DNA of 64,000 bases from Georgenia yuyongxinii. Its GTDB lineage: Bacteria > Actinomycetota > Actinomycetes > Actinomycetales > Actinomycetaceae. Under the pieces are notes generated by a model, which was not told the DNA's origin, searched no databases, and saw only the letters and a program-made list of their open reading frames with translations. Of the stretch, positions 8,206 to 17,107 are shown piece after piece. The translations under genes and the position numbers were made by a program. Within the stretch, counting starts at the first letter, position 1; each line of letters starts with the position of its first letter. The stretch is from NCBI RefSeq assembly GCF_006352065.1, contig NZ_CP040915.1, forward strand, positions 744,001 through 808,000. Direction: 5' to 3'.

Positions 8206-9170
8206 AACCAACCGACGCGCCGGAAGTTCCAGTGGAGCGCCCAGACAGCGGCGACCATGACCACCAGCGCGAAGGCGTAGCCAAATGGCCACGTAAGTTC
8301 GGGGATGTGATGGAAGTTCATGCCGTAGATCCCGGTGATGATCGTGGGCGCGGCCGCGATCGCGGCCCATGCCGACACCTTTTGCATGATCTCGTTCTGA
8401 CGGACGGTGACGCGCGACAGGTTCGCACTGAGCAGGCCGTCGAGGCGGCCCGACAGCAGCTCCACCTCCTCGGATAGTCGGCGAGCGTGGTCGCTGGCAT
8501 CACTCAGGAGGGCGCGCACGCCGTCTGGGGACATCACCGGCTCGCCGCGATGGAGGGTGTCGAACACGGCGAGCACGGGATGCACCGCCCGACCGAGCTG
8601 GTCGACGCGGCGGTGGTGGAGGTAGATGGATTCGCTCTGATCGCGATCTCCCTGGAAGACCGCCTGCTCGATCCGCTGAGCCCGATCGAGGAGAAGGTCG
8701 GTCACGCGCTCGGCATCGTCGACCACCGTGTCGAGCACGGCCCACACGGCGGCCATCGGGCCGAGCGCCGTGACCGCCGGATACCCGTCGATGCGCCGGC
8801 GGATGCTGCCGGAGACGTCGCCGGCCGAGCGGCTGACCACGATGGCGTACCGCGCTCCCACGAAGACGTCGAGCTCGCCGATGTCGAGCTGTCCCGTCGC
8901 CTCCTCGTAGCGAACAGTCTTGACGACGATGAAGACGCAGTCACCGTACTGCTCCAGCTTGGGGCGCTGGTGGCCCTCGAGTGCGTCCTTGACGGCGAGC
9001 GCTGGCAGGTCGAAGCATCCGCTGAGCTCGTCGAGTTCCCCGCCGGCGGGCTGGCTCACCGCTACCCACACGAACCCCGGCCCTTGGCGGGACAGGCGAG
9101 CGGCGTCGGCGATGCTTGTCGCCTCCGCGTCGCGAGCGCCGGCGTGGTACCGCGCGGAGTCAACTAGCAA
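8202..9170 (-). CDS. corA: CorA-family magnesium/cobalt channel
   Basis: The C-terminus holds the family signature YGMNF followed by the second membrane helix; the first helix is AWAAIAAAPTIITGI. The long N-terminal cytoplasmic part has the alternating strands and the stalk helix of CorA. It forms a pentameric divalent-cation channel in the inner membrane. The frame is open to 9491, but the added residues are Arg/Ser-rich and unlike the family; I place the start at the TTG at 9170, giving 322 residues, the usual length. No strong ribosome site decides this. It is directly coupled to the lipid-kinase gene downstream. Confidence 0.85.
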   Translation of the reverse strand: MLVDSARYHAGARDAEATSIADAARLSRQGPGFVWVAVSQPAGGELDELSGCFDLPALAVKDALEGHQRPKLEQYGDCVFIVVKTVRYEEATGQLDIGELDVFVGARYAIVVSRSAGDVSGSIRRRIDGYPAVTALGPMAAVWAVLDTVVDDAERVTDLLLDRAQRIEQAVFQGDRDQSESIYLHHRRVDQLGRAVHPVLAVFDTLHRGEPVMSPDGVRALLSDASDHARRLSEEVELLSGRLDGLLSANLSRVTVRQNEIMQKVSAWAAIAAAPTIITGIYGMNFHHIPELTWPFGYAFALVVMVAAVWALHWNFRRVGWL

Positions 9171-9545
9171 GGCCGGTCCAGGCTGACCGGCGGCACTCGC
9201 GCGCTCAGGCTGCCGGTCGGTGGCAAGGGCTCGACGGGTTTGGTCACCTGCTCGCCTCCCAGGATGCCGCCGAAGGAGCCTGCTCCCGAGCCTTGCTGAC
9301 GGAGTCAATTGAACACAGGGTAGTGCGCGCGACGACGCAAACAACAGCACGCGCTGCGTGCGGCTGTAGGCACCATCCGGTCTGCCTCTTGTCCGTGCGC
9401 ACACCGAGCGGGATCGTCTAGATGGTGGATCACGCTCATGCCAGGAGGAGACGACGATGACCCTGACCAGCACGACGGCCCTGACCAGCACGAGCTGCTT
9501 CGGGGAGCCGGTGGACGTCGGCAGCGCAGGCTTGGACGCGGTCCG

Positions 9546-10214
9546 ATGACGAGTCCTGCCGGCGCTGACGCATCGGTGCCACGCACGTCAGCCGCGCGTC
9601 CCGCCGGGCCGCCGTCGGAGCGCCTCGCCGCGCGCCTGGAGGTGCGCGACGCGACGCCGCCGGCCGTGCTCGACGACCTCACACGGCTCGACCTGGCGGC
9701 GTACCGAGCGATCGCCGAGACCCCGACGCCCACGCTCGACGAACCGCTCCGCCGGCTGTCCATCGTCGCGAGCCACTCCAAGCTCTGGATGGGGATCGCC
9801 GCGCTCATCGCGGCGTTCGGCGGGCCTTCGGGTCGTCGCACGGCCGTCACGGCGCTGACGGCGGTGGGGGTGAACTCACTCGTCGTCAACCTCCCGCTGA
9901 AGCTGCTCGGCCGACGCGCCCGGCCGGACCGTGCGGCAGCACGCGTGTCGCCGACCCGCCATGTCCCGATGCCGACGTCGCCCTCGTTTCCTTCCGGTCA
10001 CGCGGCGTCCGCGTTCGCCTTCGTCGCTGCGGTGGCGCGGACGATGCCCGGGGTGGCCCGCTACATGAGGGCATTGGCGTACCTCGTCGGCTACTCCCGT
10101 GTCCACACCGGCGTCCACTATCCCGGCGATGTCATCGTCGGGGCCTTCATCGGCACGGCGATCGGCGAGTCCGTCGCCTACGCCGCGAGCCCTCGCCCGC
10201 GTAGTTGGTTGTAG
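9546..10214 (+). CDS. PAP2-family membrane phosphatase
   Basis: About 222 residues with all three PAP2 phosphatase motifs: KLLGRRARPDR (motif 1), PSFPSGHAAS (motif 2, catalytic His of PSGH) and SRVHTGVHYPGDV (motif 3, with the nucleophilic His). Hydrophobic helices flank each. Such enzymes dephosphorylate phosphatidate, undecaprenyl pyrophosphate or related lipids on the outer side of the membrane. The ATG at 9546 is used; the frame opens at 9438 with an acidic, low-complexity leader that I exclude. It diverges from corA; the 375 bases between them hold no further gene. Confidence 0.88.
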   Translation: MTSPAGADASVPRTSAARPAGPPSERLAARLEVRDATPPAVLDDLTRLDLAAYRAIAETPTPTLDEPLRRLSIVASHSKLWMGIAALIAAFGGPSGRRTAVTALTAVGVNSLVVNLPLKLLGRRARPDRAAARVSPTRHVPMPTSPSFPSGHAASAFAFVAAVARTMPGVARYMRALAYLVGYSRVHTGVHYPGDVIVGAFIGTAIGESVAYAASPRPRSWL

Positions 10215-10250
10215 CGCCGACGGCGGTCCGGGCGACCACGAGCCCGGCAG

Positions 10251-10895
10251 TCAGTGGATCAGCCTCTCGAGCAGCAGCAGCACGACCCCGAGAGCTCCCT
10301 CGACAGCCGCGAACAGGCCTGCGCGCAGCCATGTCGCGCCGGCGCGGCGGCCGGCGACGAATCCCCAGCAGACGATCTGGGCGATCGCTGCGGCCATCGC
10401 GAGCGCCGCGCCGGTCTCGCGCGACCACACACCGACCCACGCGAGCGCGAGCGCGAGCGTGGGGACGACCGCCGCTTCGACCAGTGGCCATTCGCGGCGC
10501 GCGATGACGAGCGCGTCGCGTCGCCGGAACGTCTCACCTGCCGTAATGCGCGCACCGACGACCTCCGACCACCAGTGCGCGAGCCAGAAGACGAGCATCG
10601 ATCCGAAGGCGGAGAGCGTCATCTCCCGCGCGTCGCGTCCGGCCTCGAAGGCGAGCCCAACCACGGACGCGACGAGGAAGGATCCGTAAACGGCGGCGCC
10701 GAACCGCATGCTCGCACGCGAGCCGAACGGGACGTTCTCGCGGCCGCTGTGCGTCGCTCCCTCGTCGGGGAGGACGCCTCGATCAGAGGCATCCTGCCCG
10801 ACCCGCTGATCGCCGCGGCGACGAGCACCGCCGTGAGCGCGCTGCTCCCGCGGTCGGTCCAGCGTCTGCATCGAGGCTTCCTGCTCCTCACCCAT
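10251..10895 (-). CDS. Hypothetical membrane protein
   Basis: A 214-residue protein with a charged N-terminal 60 residues, then about five hydrophobic segments (among them AAVYGSFLVASVVGLAFEAG and LFAAVEGALGVVLLLLERLI). The ATG at 10895 lies inside the end of the HdeD-like gene, overlapping by eight bases, so the two are translationally coupled. No catalytic motif or named family is recognised. It is the last gene of a leftward group that also includes the HdeD-like and coiled-coil genes, possibly an acid or envelope stress unit. Confidence 0.65.
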   Translation of the reverse strand: MGEEQEASMQTLDRPREQRAHGGARRRGDQRVGQDASDRGVLPDEGATHSGRENVPFGSRASMRFGAAVYGSFLVASVVGLAFEAGRDAREMTLSAFGSMLVFWLAHWWSEVVGARITAGETFRRRDALVIARREWPLVEAAVVPTLALALAWVGVWSRETGAALAMAAAIAQIVCWGFVAGRRAGATWLRAGLFAAVEGALGVVLLLLERLIH

Positions 10896-11520
10896 GGGTG
10901 GCCGCCTCCGCCCCGCTCGGGGACCGGAAAAGCTGGTCCAGCTCACCGGCCACGTGCCGAAGCAGGATCGCCAGCGCCACGTCGAACGTGCCGCGGACCA
11001 GTGCGAACGCGGCCACGAGCGCCACGAGCGCCATCGCACCGCCGCTGGGCTCGACGAACATCACGACGCCGAACGCGGCGAAAGCGATCCCGCCCACCGC
11101 TACCAGCACGGTCCGCGGGCCGCTGAGCGGCAGCACGAACGCCCCGACGAGCTCGATGACGCCAACTGCGATGGCCCAGAGGGCGATCGCGTAGAGGAGC
11201 GCCGTTGCCGACAGGTCGGGCCACAGCAGCACCGCTGCTCCGGCCAGGAGCCCGACCACTGCGTGCACGGCCAGCCAGAAGCGGTACCGCTTCGCCGCAC
11301 CAGGCAGCCCGAACGCGGCCGCGGCAGACACGGACCCGCTCGCGATCGCGAGCACGCCCACCGCCGACACGATGGCCGTGAGGCCGACATCGGGCCAGAC
11401 GAGCAGGACGATCCCGAACGCGATCGCGACCACGCCCCGCAGGGCGATCAGCTTCCAGACGCGGGCGAAGATCAGCTCGCCGGCCCGGAGCGCCGGGCCA
11501 GGGTCGTAGGTTGATTCCAT
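10888..11520 (-). CDS. HdeD-family (DUF308) membrane protein
   Basis: A 210-residue protein made almost wholly of six membrane helices in three two-helix repeats; each repeat has the DUF308 pattern of a helix ending in WPD (LLVWPDVGLTA, LLWPDLSATAL) and a small-residue-rich second helix. HdeD of E. coli is a membrane protein linked to acid resistance at high cell density; the molecular role is unknown. The ATG at 11520 has AGGAGG eight bases upstream and is preferred over the ATG at 11526. It sits 16 bases after the coiled-coil gene, so they form one transcription unit. Confidence 0.85.
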   Translation of the reverse strand: MESTYDPGPALRAGELIFARVWKLIALRGVVAIAFGIVLLVWPDVGLTAIVSAVGVLAIASGSVSAAAAFGLPGAAKRYRFWLAVHAVVGLLAGAAVLLWPDLSATALLYAIALWAIAVGVIELVGAFVLPLSGPRTVLVAVGGIAFAAFGVVMFVEPSGGAMALVALVAAFALVRGTFDVALAILLRHVAGELDQLFRSPSGAEAATHG

Positions 11521-11536
11521 CTTCATGTCCTCCTCC

Positions 11537-12061
11537 TCAGTCACGCCACGCCGTGGCGGCCTTGGCATTGAGCTCGTCGAGCTCCGCCAGGGCGTGCGTC
11601 TTCGCGTCGCGCCAGCCGTCGTCCGTTGCCGTGCCGGCGGCGGCGACGCGCGCGCCGATCGCCAGGCGGCGCTGCCGGAGGTCGGCGATCGCCGCCTCGG
11701 CCCGATCCCGCGCAACGCCGGTCTTCGTCGCCGCCTTGGTCTGCATACGGTCTAGGTACGCGTCCCATCGGTGCAGCTCCGCCTCGACTGCGCCTGTGAA
11801 CTGCTCCTCGGTCGCCGCGAGCTCTGCCGCCATCCGGTGCTCGGCAATCTCGAGCGAGATGTCGAGCTGCTCGAGCCTCCCGGCGACGGCGGCCGCCTCC
11901 GTGCGACCCGAGGCCCGCGCGGCCTCCTCGTCGCCGTGCAGGGCGTCGACGTATCGCTGCATCCTGGACCGAGCGTTCGCCGTGCCTTCCTGCGCTCTCA
12001 CCTCGAGACGGGCGATGCGGCGGCGGACGTCACTCAAGCGTTCCTCTGTTGCTGTGGCCAT
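11537..12061 (-). CDS. Hypothetical coiled-coil protein
   Basis: A 174-residue, almost entirely helical protein rich in Ala, Glu and Arg with heptad-like spacing; it has no membrane segment or signal peptide. Typical stretches are ERLSDVRRRIARLEVRAQ and AEAAIADLRQRRLAIG. The ATG at 12061 follows a GGAAGGA ribosome site; a frame open to 12415 overlaps the SARP gene and is ignored. It leads the operon with the HdeD-like and membrane genes, and may be a cytoplasmic partner of one of them. Function unknown. Confidence 0.6.
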   Translation of the reverse strand: MATATEERLSDVRRRIARLEVRAQEGTANARSRMQRYVDALHGDEEAARASGRTEAAAVAGRLEQLDISLEIAEHRMAAELAATEEQFTGAVEAELHRWDAYLDRMQTKAATKTGVARDRAEAAIADLRQRRLAIGARVAAAGTATDDGWRDAKTHALAELDELNAKAATAWRD

Positions 12062-12174
12062 GGGGGTTCCTTCCTCGTGTTTGCGAACACAAGGGAGCGT
12101 GGTCCTCGCCGCTGCCAGACGGCTGCCGCAGACGCAGTCGCGGCTGCCACGCGGGCCCCCGCAGGATCGCCGGC

Positions 12175-15075
12175 TCAGGCAGGCGCGGTCGCGGCCGTTA
12201 TCTCGTCGCGGCCGTCGCCCAGACCGGCCAGGCCGACCGCGGCCGCGGCGGCCGGGTCCTGGGACAGCACCACGAAAAGGCTCTCGCGGGGCCCGTGCGC
12301 CCGCCGGGCCTTGGACCAGGCGAGCACGGTGCGGTACAGCTTCGCGGCCGTCTTGGCGTCGCCGGCCGCCGCGAGGATGCGACCGAGCTCCACACGCGCA
12401 TGGGCGGCGGCCCACGACGCACGCGCCGCCTCGGCCGTCGCCAGCGCGCGTCGCTCGAGCTCCTCGGCCTGGGTCACGTCGCCGCCCGCGAGGGCGCTCG
12501 ACGCGAGCCCGGACAGCGCGAACGCGGCGTGGTCGGCGAAACCTATTCGACCGGCGAGGTCGAGTGTGCGTCGATACGCGACCGTCGCGGCGCTGCTGTC
12601 ATGCCGCCTCTCGGCGACCCACGCCTCGAGCAGCATCGCGGGAACGAGGAACGCGTCGAAACCCGTGGCCTGGGCGTGACGGCGCGCCTCCGCCGCCATG
12701 GCGGCGACCGTGGCCACGTCGCCCGCGGCTGCGGCGACCTGCGCACAGAAGAGGCTGGCCGCTGCGCTCTCCCAGTGGTTCTCGCCGGCGTCGAGCCTCG
12801 CATACCCCCGCCCCGCGAGCGCGGCCCCCCGCTCGACGTCGCCTGCCTCGGCGACGGCGAGGCCGAGCGCTGCTTCCACCAGGCCGAGCTCCGGCACCGC
12901 CGCCTCGGTGGCTTCGCCCGCGAGGGCCCGTTCGCCGATCTCGATCGCCGTGTCGAGGTCGAGCTCCTCGGTCGCGAGGTAGCAGCGGAAGGCGTGGAGC
13001 TCGAGCCGCTCGGCCACCGTCAGATCCCCTGACGTCGCAGCCAGCGCGCGCTCGAGGAAGCGTCGGCCCTCGGCCACGCGTTCGGCAAGGACGAAGTACC
13101 AGGCGAGCGCGGCCAAGCGCGCGGCGATGCCGCTCTCGCGGGCATCGCGCGCGTAGGTGAGCGCAGCCCACACGTTGTCGTTCTCGAGCTCGAGCCGGCG
13201 GACCCAGGCCCGCCAGTCGGCTCCTCGCAGCTCCGCGCGCGCCGCCTCGGCGAGTGCCGCGATGGACTCGGCGTGCGCCCGCCGGGCAGCGGCGAGACGA
13301 CCGCTCTCGGCTAGACGTTCGAGCGCGTACTCCCGCACCGTCTCCAGCATGTCGTAGCGCGCACCTTCGGCGGGGAACGACACGGCCAGGATCGACTTGT
13401 CGACGAGCACGCCCAGCAGGTAGGTCACGGTGGGCTCATCGAGTCCGTCGCTCGCCGCGGCGGCGACCAGCGACGGCACCGACGCGCCGCCCCGATGTAC
13501 CGCCACCTTGTGTAACAGCGACTTTTCGTCCTCGTGCAGCACGTCGTAGCACCACTCCACGAGCGCCTGAAGGCTCGCGCGGTTCGCGTCCGATGCCGGC
13601 ACGTCGCCGAGGAGCTCGAGGCGGTGCTCGACGACGGAGAGGATCTCCACCAGCCCGAGTGCATGGGCGCGCGCGGCGGCAAGCTCGATTGCGAGCGGTA
13701 GCCCGTCAACGTGGCGGCTGATCTTCGCCACGAGCGGCGCGGCCTCCGCCGTCAGCTCGAACCCAGGACGAGCCGCCCGTGCGCGCTCGACGAAGAGCTG
13801 CACCGCCGGTGAGTCGACGCCGTCGCTCCGGCCCGGATCGGGCACTCTGAACGGCTCGACCATCACCCGCACCTCGCCGGGCACATGCAGCACCTCGCGG
13901 CTCGTCGTCAGCACCCGCACGTCCGGACAGCCGGCCACGACCGCTGAGGCGACCCGCGCCGCCTCCCCGACGACACGGCCACAGCCGTCGAGCCACAGGA
14001 TCGCGTCGGCGTCACGCAAGCGGCCAACGACCCGGGCGAGCGGGTCGGCGCCCCGGACGTCCACGGCGTGCGCGACCAGGCGAACGACGTCGTCCTCCCC
14101 GCCGGCACGGGCGAGATCGACGAACCATGCCCCGTCGGCGAACTCATGCTCCACCGAGCGAGCCGCCTCCAACGCGAGCCTGCTCTTGCCGACACCCGGC
14201 AGTCCGGTCAGCGTCACCAGGCGGTGCTCGCGCACCAGCGCGAGCACCTGGGCGAGCGCCTCCTCGCGATCGACGAACGAGGTCGACGGAGCGGGGAGGG
14301 TGCCTCGGCGCCTCCGTGGAGCCGGAAGGGGCGCGATCGCGGGATCGTGCGAAAGGATGGCGTCCTGGAGGCGCCGCAGCTCGGGTCCCGGCTCTAGCGC
14401 CAACTCCTCTGAGAACACGCGCCGCGCCTCACGGAAGGCCTCGAGCGCGTCGGGCTGGCGGCCGCTGCGGTACAGCGCGAGCATCAGCTGGCCCCACAGG
14501 CGCTCCCGGAACGGGTTCTCCTCGAGCGCCGTTCCGAGGGCGGGCACGACGTCGCGGTGCTCTCCTAGGACGAGCGCCGCCTCGAACTGCTCCTCGAGTG
14601 CGTCGACGCGAAGGGACTCGAGCCGCCGCGCCTCGGCGCCGAACCACGCCGTGTCGGTGAGGCCGTGCAGTGCCGGGCCCCGCCAGAGCTCCAGCCCGCG
14701 CGCGACCGACTCCGCCCCCGCGACGGCATCCCCTGCGCGCAGCGCATCACGCGCCTCGTGCAGCAGGTCCTCAAACCGCAGAGCGTCGACCGCCGCGTGG
14801 GCCAGCGCGTAGCCGTCCGGCGTCGCGGCGATGGCCTCCGAACCGAGCGCAGCCCGGAGACGGGCGACGTGGTGCTGGACGGCGTTGCGCGGCGCGGCAG
14901 GCAGGTCGTCTGCCCACAAGGCGTCGATCAGCGAGTCGACGCCGACGACGCGACCGCACCGGAGCGCGAGCAGCGCGAGAAGCCCGCGGCGCTTGCCGCC
15001 GCCTACGTTCGCCGGCTGCCCGCCGGCGAGGACCTCGAACGGGCCGAGCAGTCGGACTTCCACCAGCTTGTTCAT
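12175..15075 (-). CDS. SARP/AfsR-type transcriptional regulator with BTAD and NB-ARC domains
   Basis: A 966-residue regulator. Residues about 5-95 are an OmpR-like winged helix (LLGPFEVL, GKRRGLLALLALR, AVQHHVARLRAALG); 98-242 are the bacterial transcriptional activation domain; from about 265 an NB-ARC ATPase follows with Walker A GLPGVGKS at 291-298 and a Walker B-like ILWLDGC at 359-365. The C-terminal 400 residues are TPR-like helical repeats. Such proteins activate secondary-metabolite or stress genes. The ATG at 15075 is favoured; the sequence up to and including codon 8 belongs to the repeated module. No antibiotic cluster is present, so the target is unknown; the adjacent duplicated promoter is a candidate. 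Confidence 0.9.
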   Translation of the reverse strand: MNKLVEVRLLGPFEVLAGGQPANVGGGKRRGLLALLALRCGRVVGVDSLIDALWADDLPAAPRNAVQHHVARLRAALGSEAIAATPDGYALAHAAVDALRFEDLLHEARDALRAGDAVAGAESVARGLELWRGPALHGLTDTAWFGAEARRLESLRVDALEEQFEAALVLGEHRDVVPALGTALEENPFRERLWGQLMLALYRSGRQPDALEAFREARRVFSEELALEPGPELRRLQDAILSHDPAIAPLPAPRRRRGTLPAPSTSFVDREEALAQVLALVREHRLVTLTGLPGVGKSRLALEAARSVEHEFADGAWFVDLARAGGEDDVVRLVAHAVDVRGADPLARVVGRLRDADAILWLDGCGRVVGEAARVASAVVAGCPDVRVLTTSREVLHVPGEVRVMVEPFRVPDPGRSDGVDSPAVQLFVERARAARPGFELTAEAAPLVAKISRHVDGLPLAIELAAARAHALGLVEILSVVEHRLELLGDVPASDANRASLQALVEWCYDVLHEDEKSLLHKVAVHRGGASVPSLVAAAASDGLDEPTVTYLLGVLVDKSILAVSFPAEGARYDMLETVREYALERLAESGRLAAARRAHAESIAALAEAARAELRGADWRAWVRRLELENDNVWAALTYARDARESGIAARLAALAWYFVLAERVAEGRRFLERALAATSGDLTVAERLELHAFRCYLATEELDLDTAIEIGERALAGEATEAAVPELGLVEAALGLAVAEAGDVERGAALAGRGYARLDAGENHWESAAASLFCAQVAAAAGDVATVAAMAAEARRHAQATGFDAFLVPAMLLEAWVAERRHDSSAATVAYRRTLDLAGRIGFADHAAFALSGLASSALAGGDVTQAEELERRALATAEAARASWAAAHARVELGRILAAAGDAKTAAKLYRTVLAWSKARRAHGPRESLFVVLSQDPAAAAAVGLAGLGDGRDEITAATAPA

Positions 15076-16173
15076 GCGCGCACGGGGGTCGGCCTGCACG
15101 CATCAGTTTCCCACGCCCACGCCGCGCGGGTCCAGGTACGAGGCGCGCCTGGACGCTAGTGCTGCTTTGCCCCGATGCGCCGATTCATCGTTCGCCCCCG
15201 ACGCTGCCCGATCTGCGGCGTGTCCGCGGGCAGTCCGTGCCCGGGCCGAGCCTGGCGACGTGCACCGACGCGCGCGGTGCCCCCGTGCCAGTGGTGTGGC
15301 AGCACGGGCCCCGAGCGTGGCAGCGGTGTGGCAGCGACGGACGAGAGTGTTGATCTGTCAGTCAGTACACACACCAAAGGAGAAGCACATGGCTGCGATT
15401 GAGAACGTGGTGGTCGTTCGGTTCACTGAGCCGAGCAAGGCCTACCAGGCGCTAAGCGCGCTCAAGGACTGCGACGCCGAGGGTCGGATCGCGCTGCGAT
15501 CCGCGGCGGTCGTGGAGCGCACATCTGAGGGATATCTGCGCACTCCCGAAGCCGCCGACAACATCGGTCTCGTCGGCACTGCGAGCGGCTCGCTGCTCGG
15601 GATGCTCATCGGCGTTCTGGGCGGGCCGGTCGGAGTCCTCGTGGGCTGGGGCGCCGGTGCCGTGATGGGCGGAGCTTTCGACATCGGTCGTGCCGTGAAG
15701 TCGGACGAGGCGCTCACCGAACTGGGCAGGGCGATTCCGCCGGGATCCACTGCGGTGATCGCGACCGCGGCCGAACCGGCGGTCGAGGTGATCGACGGGG
15801 AGATGCGGAAGCTGGAGGGCGAGGTCACGCGCCGTTCCGTCGGCGACGTCATGGACGAGCTCGAGGCAGCGGAGGATGCCGCCGAGGCGGCTGCCCGCGA
15901 AGCGCGGCGAGAGCTGCGCGAGAAGCGGAAGACGGAGCTGAGCGCGAGCGTCGACGCGCGCGTCGGAACGCTCAAGGAGAAACTCCACATCTCCTGACGG
16001 CGATCCGCCGCGCAACGGCGATGTGTTGCGGATGAAGTGATCATCCGGTCAGGACCCGTCGGCCCGAAGGCCGGCGGGTCTCGACGTGCTCGATGATCAC
16101 GCGTACCGACGGCGGACGAGTTCGTGCCACGGTTGTGCCACGGATTCGGCCCCTGCCACGGTTCCGCCACGGG
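15050..16173. repeat. 1.12-kb direct repeat, copy 2
   Basis: The partner of 2969..4092 in the same orientation. Here its left edge is continuous with a complete SARP gene, so this copy probably keeps the original gene order and copy 1 is the rearranged one. The two copies bracket 12 kb; recombination between them would delete or invert nothing essential-looking but would remove the SARP-to-SRPBCC block. Confidence 0.93.
15389..15997 (+). CDS. DUF1269 membrane-associated protein, copy 2
   Basis: A 202-residue paralogue that differs from the gene at 3308 at only a few residues (TSEGYL for TPEGFL, SVGD for PVGD). Most other changes between the copies are silent third-position changes, which suggests both have been under selection since the duplication, or that the duplication is recent. 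It diverges from the SARP gene with a 313-bp intergenic region that may hold promoters for both. Confidence 0.85.
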   Translation: MAAIENVVVVRFTEPSKAYQALSALKDCDAEGRIALRSAAVVERTSEGYLRTPEAADNIGLVGTASGSLLGMLIGVLGGPVGVLVGWGAGAVMGGAFDIGRAVKSDEALTELGRAIPPGSTAVIATAAEPAVEVIDGEMRKLEGEVTRRSVGDVMDELEAAEDAAEAAAREARRELREKRKTELSASVDARVGTLKEKLHIS

Positions 16174-16318
16174 TCAAACCAGTAGAATCACGCGCGATTG
16201 CGACGGTCTGCGAAACTGAATGCCAAGGCTTTAGATCCGCGGAATCGCGCGGGTTTCGGGCTCGGCCAGACAGTCAGATCAGCCGTCTTGGCGGGTAGGG
16301 GAGAGGTCCCGCCGACCG

Positions 16319-16354
16319 TGAGAAGGTCGGGGTTCGATCCCCCTAGCTCCACCA
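16319..16354 (+). other. tRNA/tmRNA 3'-end-like sequence, candidate attachment site 2
   Basis: Contains GAGAAGGTCGGGG, loop TTCGATC, then CCCC and TAGCTCCACCA. It matches site 1 apart from a lost base in the T-arm, and here the full CCA end is present. The preceding 30 bases (hairpin CCGACC/GGTCGG) are also shared with site 1. Confidence 0.58.
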
Positions 16355-16380
16355 TTGTGATGTCGCAGGACATCCCGGAC

Positions 16381-16413
16381 AGCCCGGACCCACGTTTGTG
16401 GATCCGGGCTTTG
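16381..16413 (+). terminator. Strong hairpin terminator
   Basis: AGCCCGGACCCAC (16381-16393) pairs with GTGGATCCGGGCT (16398-16410), 12 of 13 bases, across a four-base loop and followed by TTT. It closes the copy-2 module 26 bases after the tRNA/tmRNA-like end. Confidence 0.75.
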
Positions 16414-17107
16414 TGGTTAGCGGGGTTGGTAGTGGCGTGTGAGATCGAGGTGCGCTCGCGCAGGATCTCGCCGGTCGTGGCGTCGTCGATGGTGCTGTGC
16501 AGGTCCTGGAGACCATCACGACGGGGGGTGTGTCCGGGATGTCGTGAACCAGCACAGCTCTCGATCCACCGCATGGCCACTGGCCCGCGAGAACGCAGAC
16601 AGCGGCCATTCGTTTGTCCCGAATTCGTTCGCAATGTGCCGAGCTCCACGGTGGTCAAGTCTCCTCCGTAGAGGAGGAGGATCGCCTAGCCGTCCGGGGC
16701 GCCCTGCTCGGCGCAGTGCTAGGCGCGGACCGGTACCAGGGGCGTCATCAGAACCGGTGTGCCCAGCCGGACCTGCCGCAGGTGTCTCGGGCCCGCCGAG
16801 CAAGAGGGTGCGGCGCTCCGCGAGGCCCTCCATGCCGAACGGTAGCCGGGGCCCGAACTGACACGCCAGGGTCGGCCAACGGTGGCGCCACTGACTCTGC
16901 GCCAGAGCCGGCGCATCTCAGATTGAGGTGGAGCAGCGCAGCGGCGAAAGACAGGTAGCCGAGGGTCACGCCCACATAGCTCGCTACGGGCGTCGGTCGG
17001 CCGAACGGCAGAGGCCTTGATCGCCGTCGAGCTGGTGGTCGCCATGAAATGGCGACCGGTGCGGCCCGCTACCAGGCCGTCTCGTCTCTGGCCGCTGTGG
17101 TGCCAAG
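16414..17107. other. Non-coding or decayed region
   Basis: No intact gene. On the minus strand, about 16430-16530, a frame reads HSTIDDATTGEILRER, similar to the tail of IS481-type transposases, and may be a relic of one. Near 16940-16980 a minus-strand stretch encodes a short hydrophobic segment (GYLSFAAALLHLNL) without a recognisable gene around it. Both are tentative. Confidence 0.4.
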
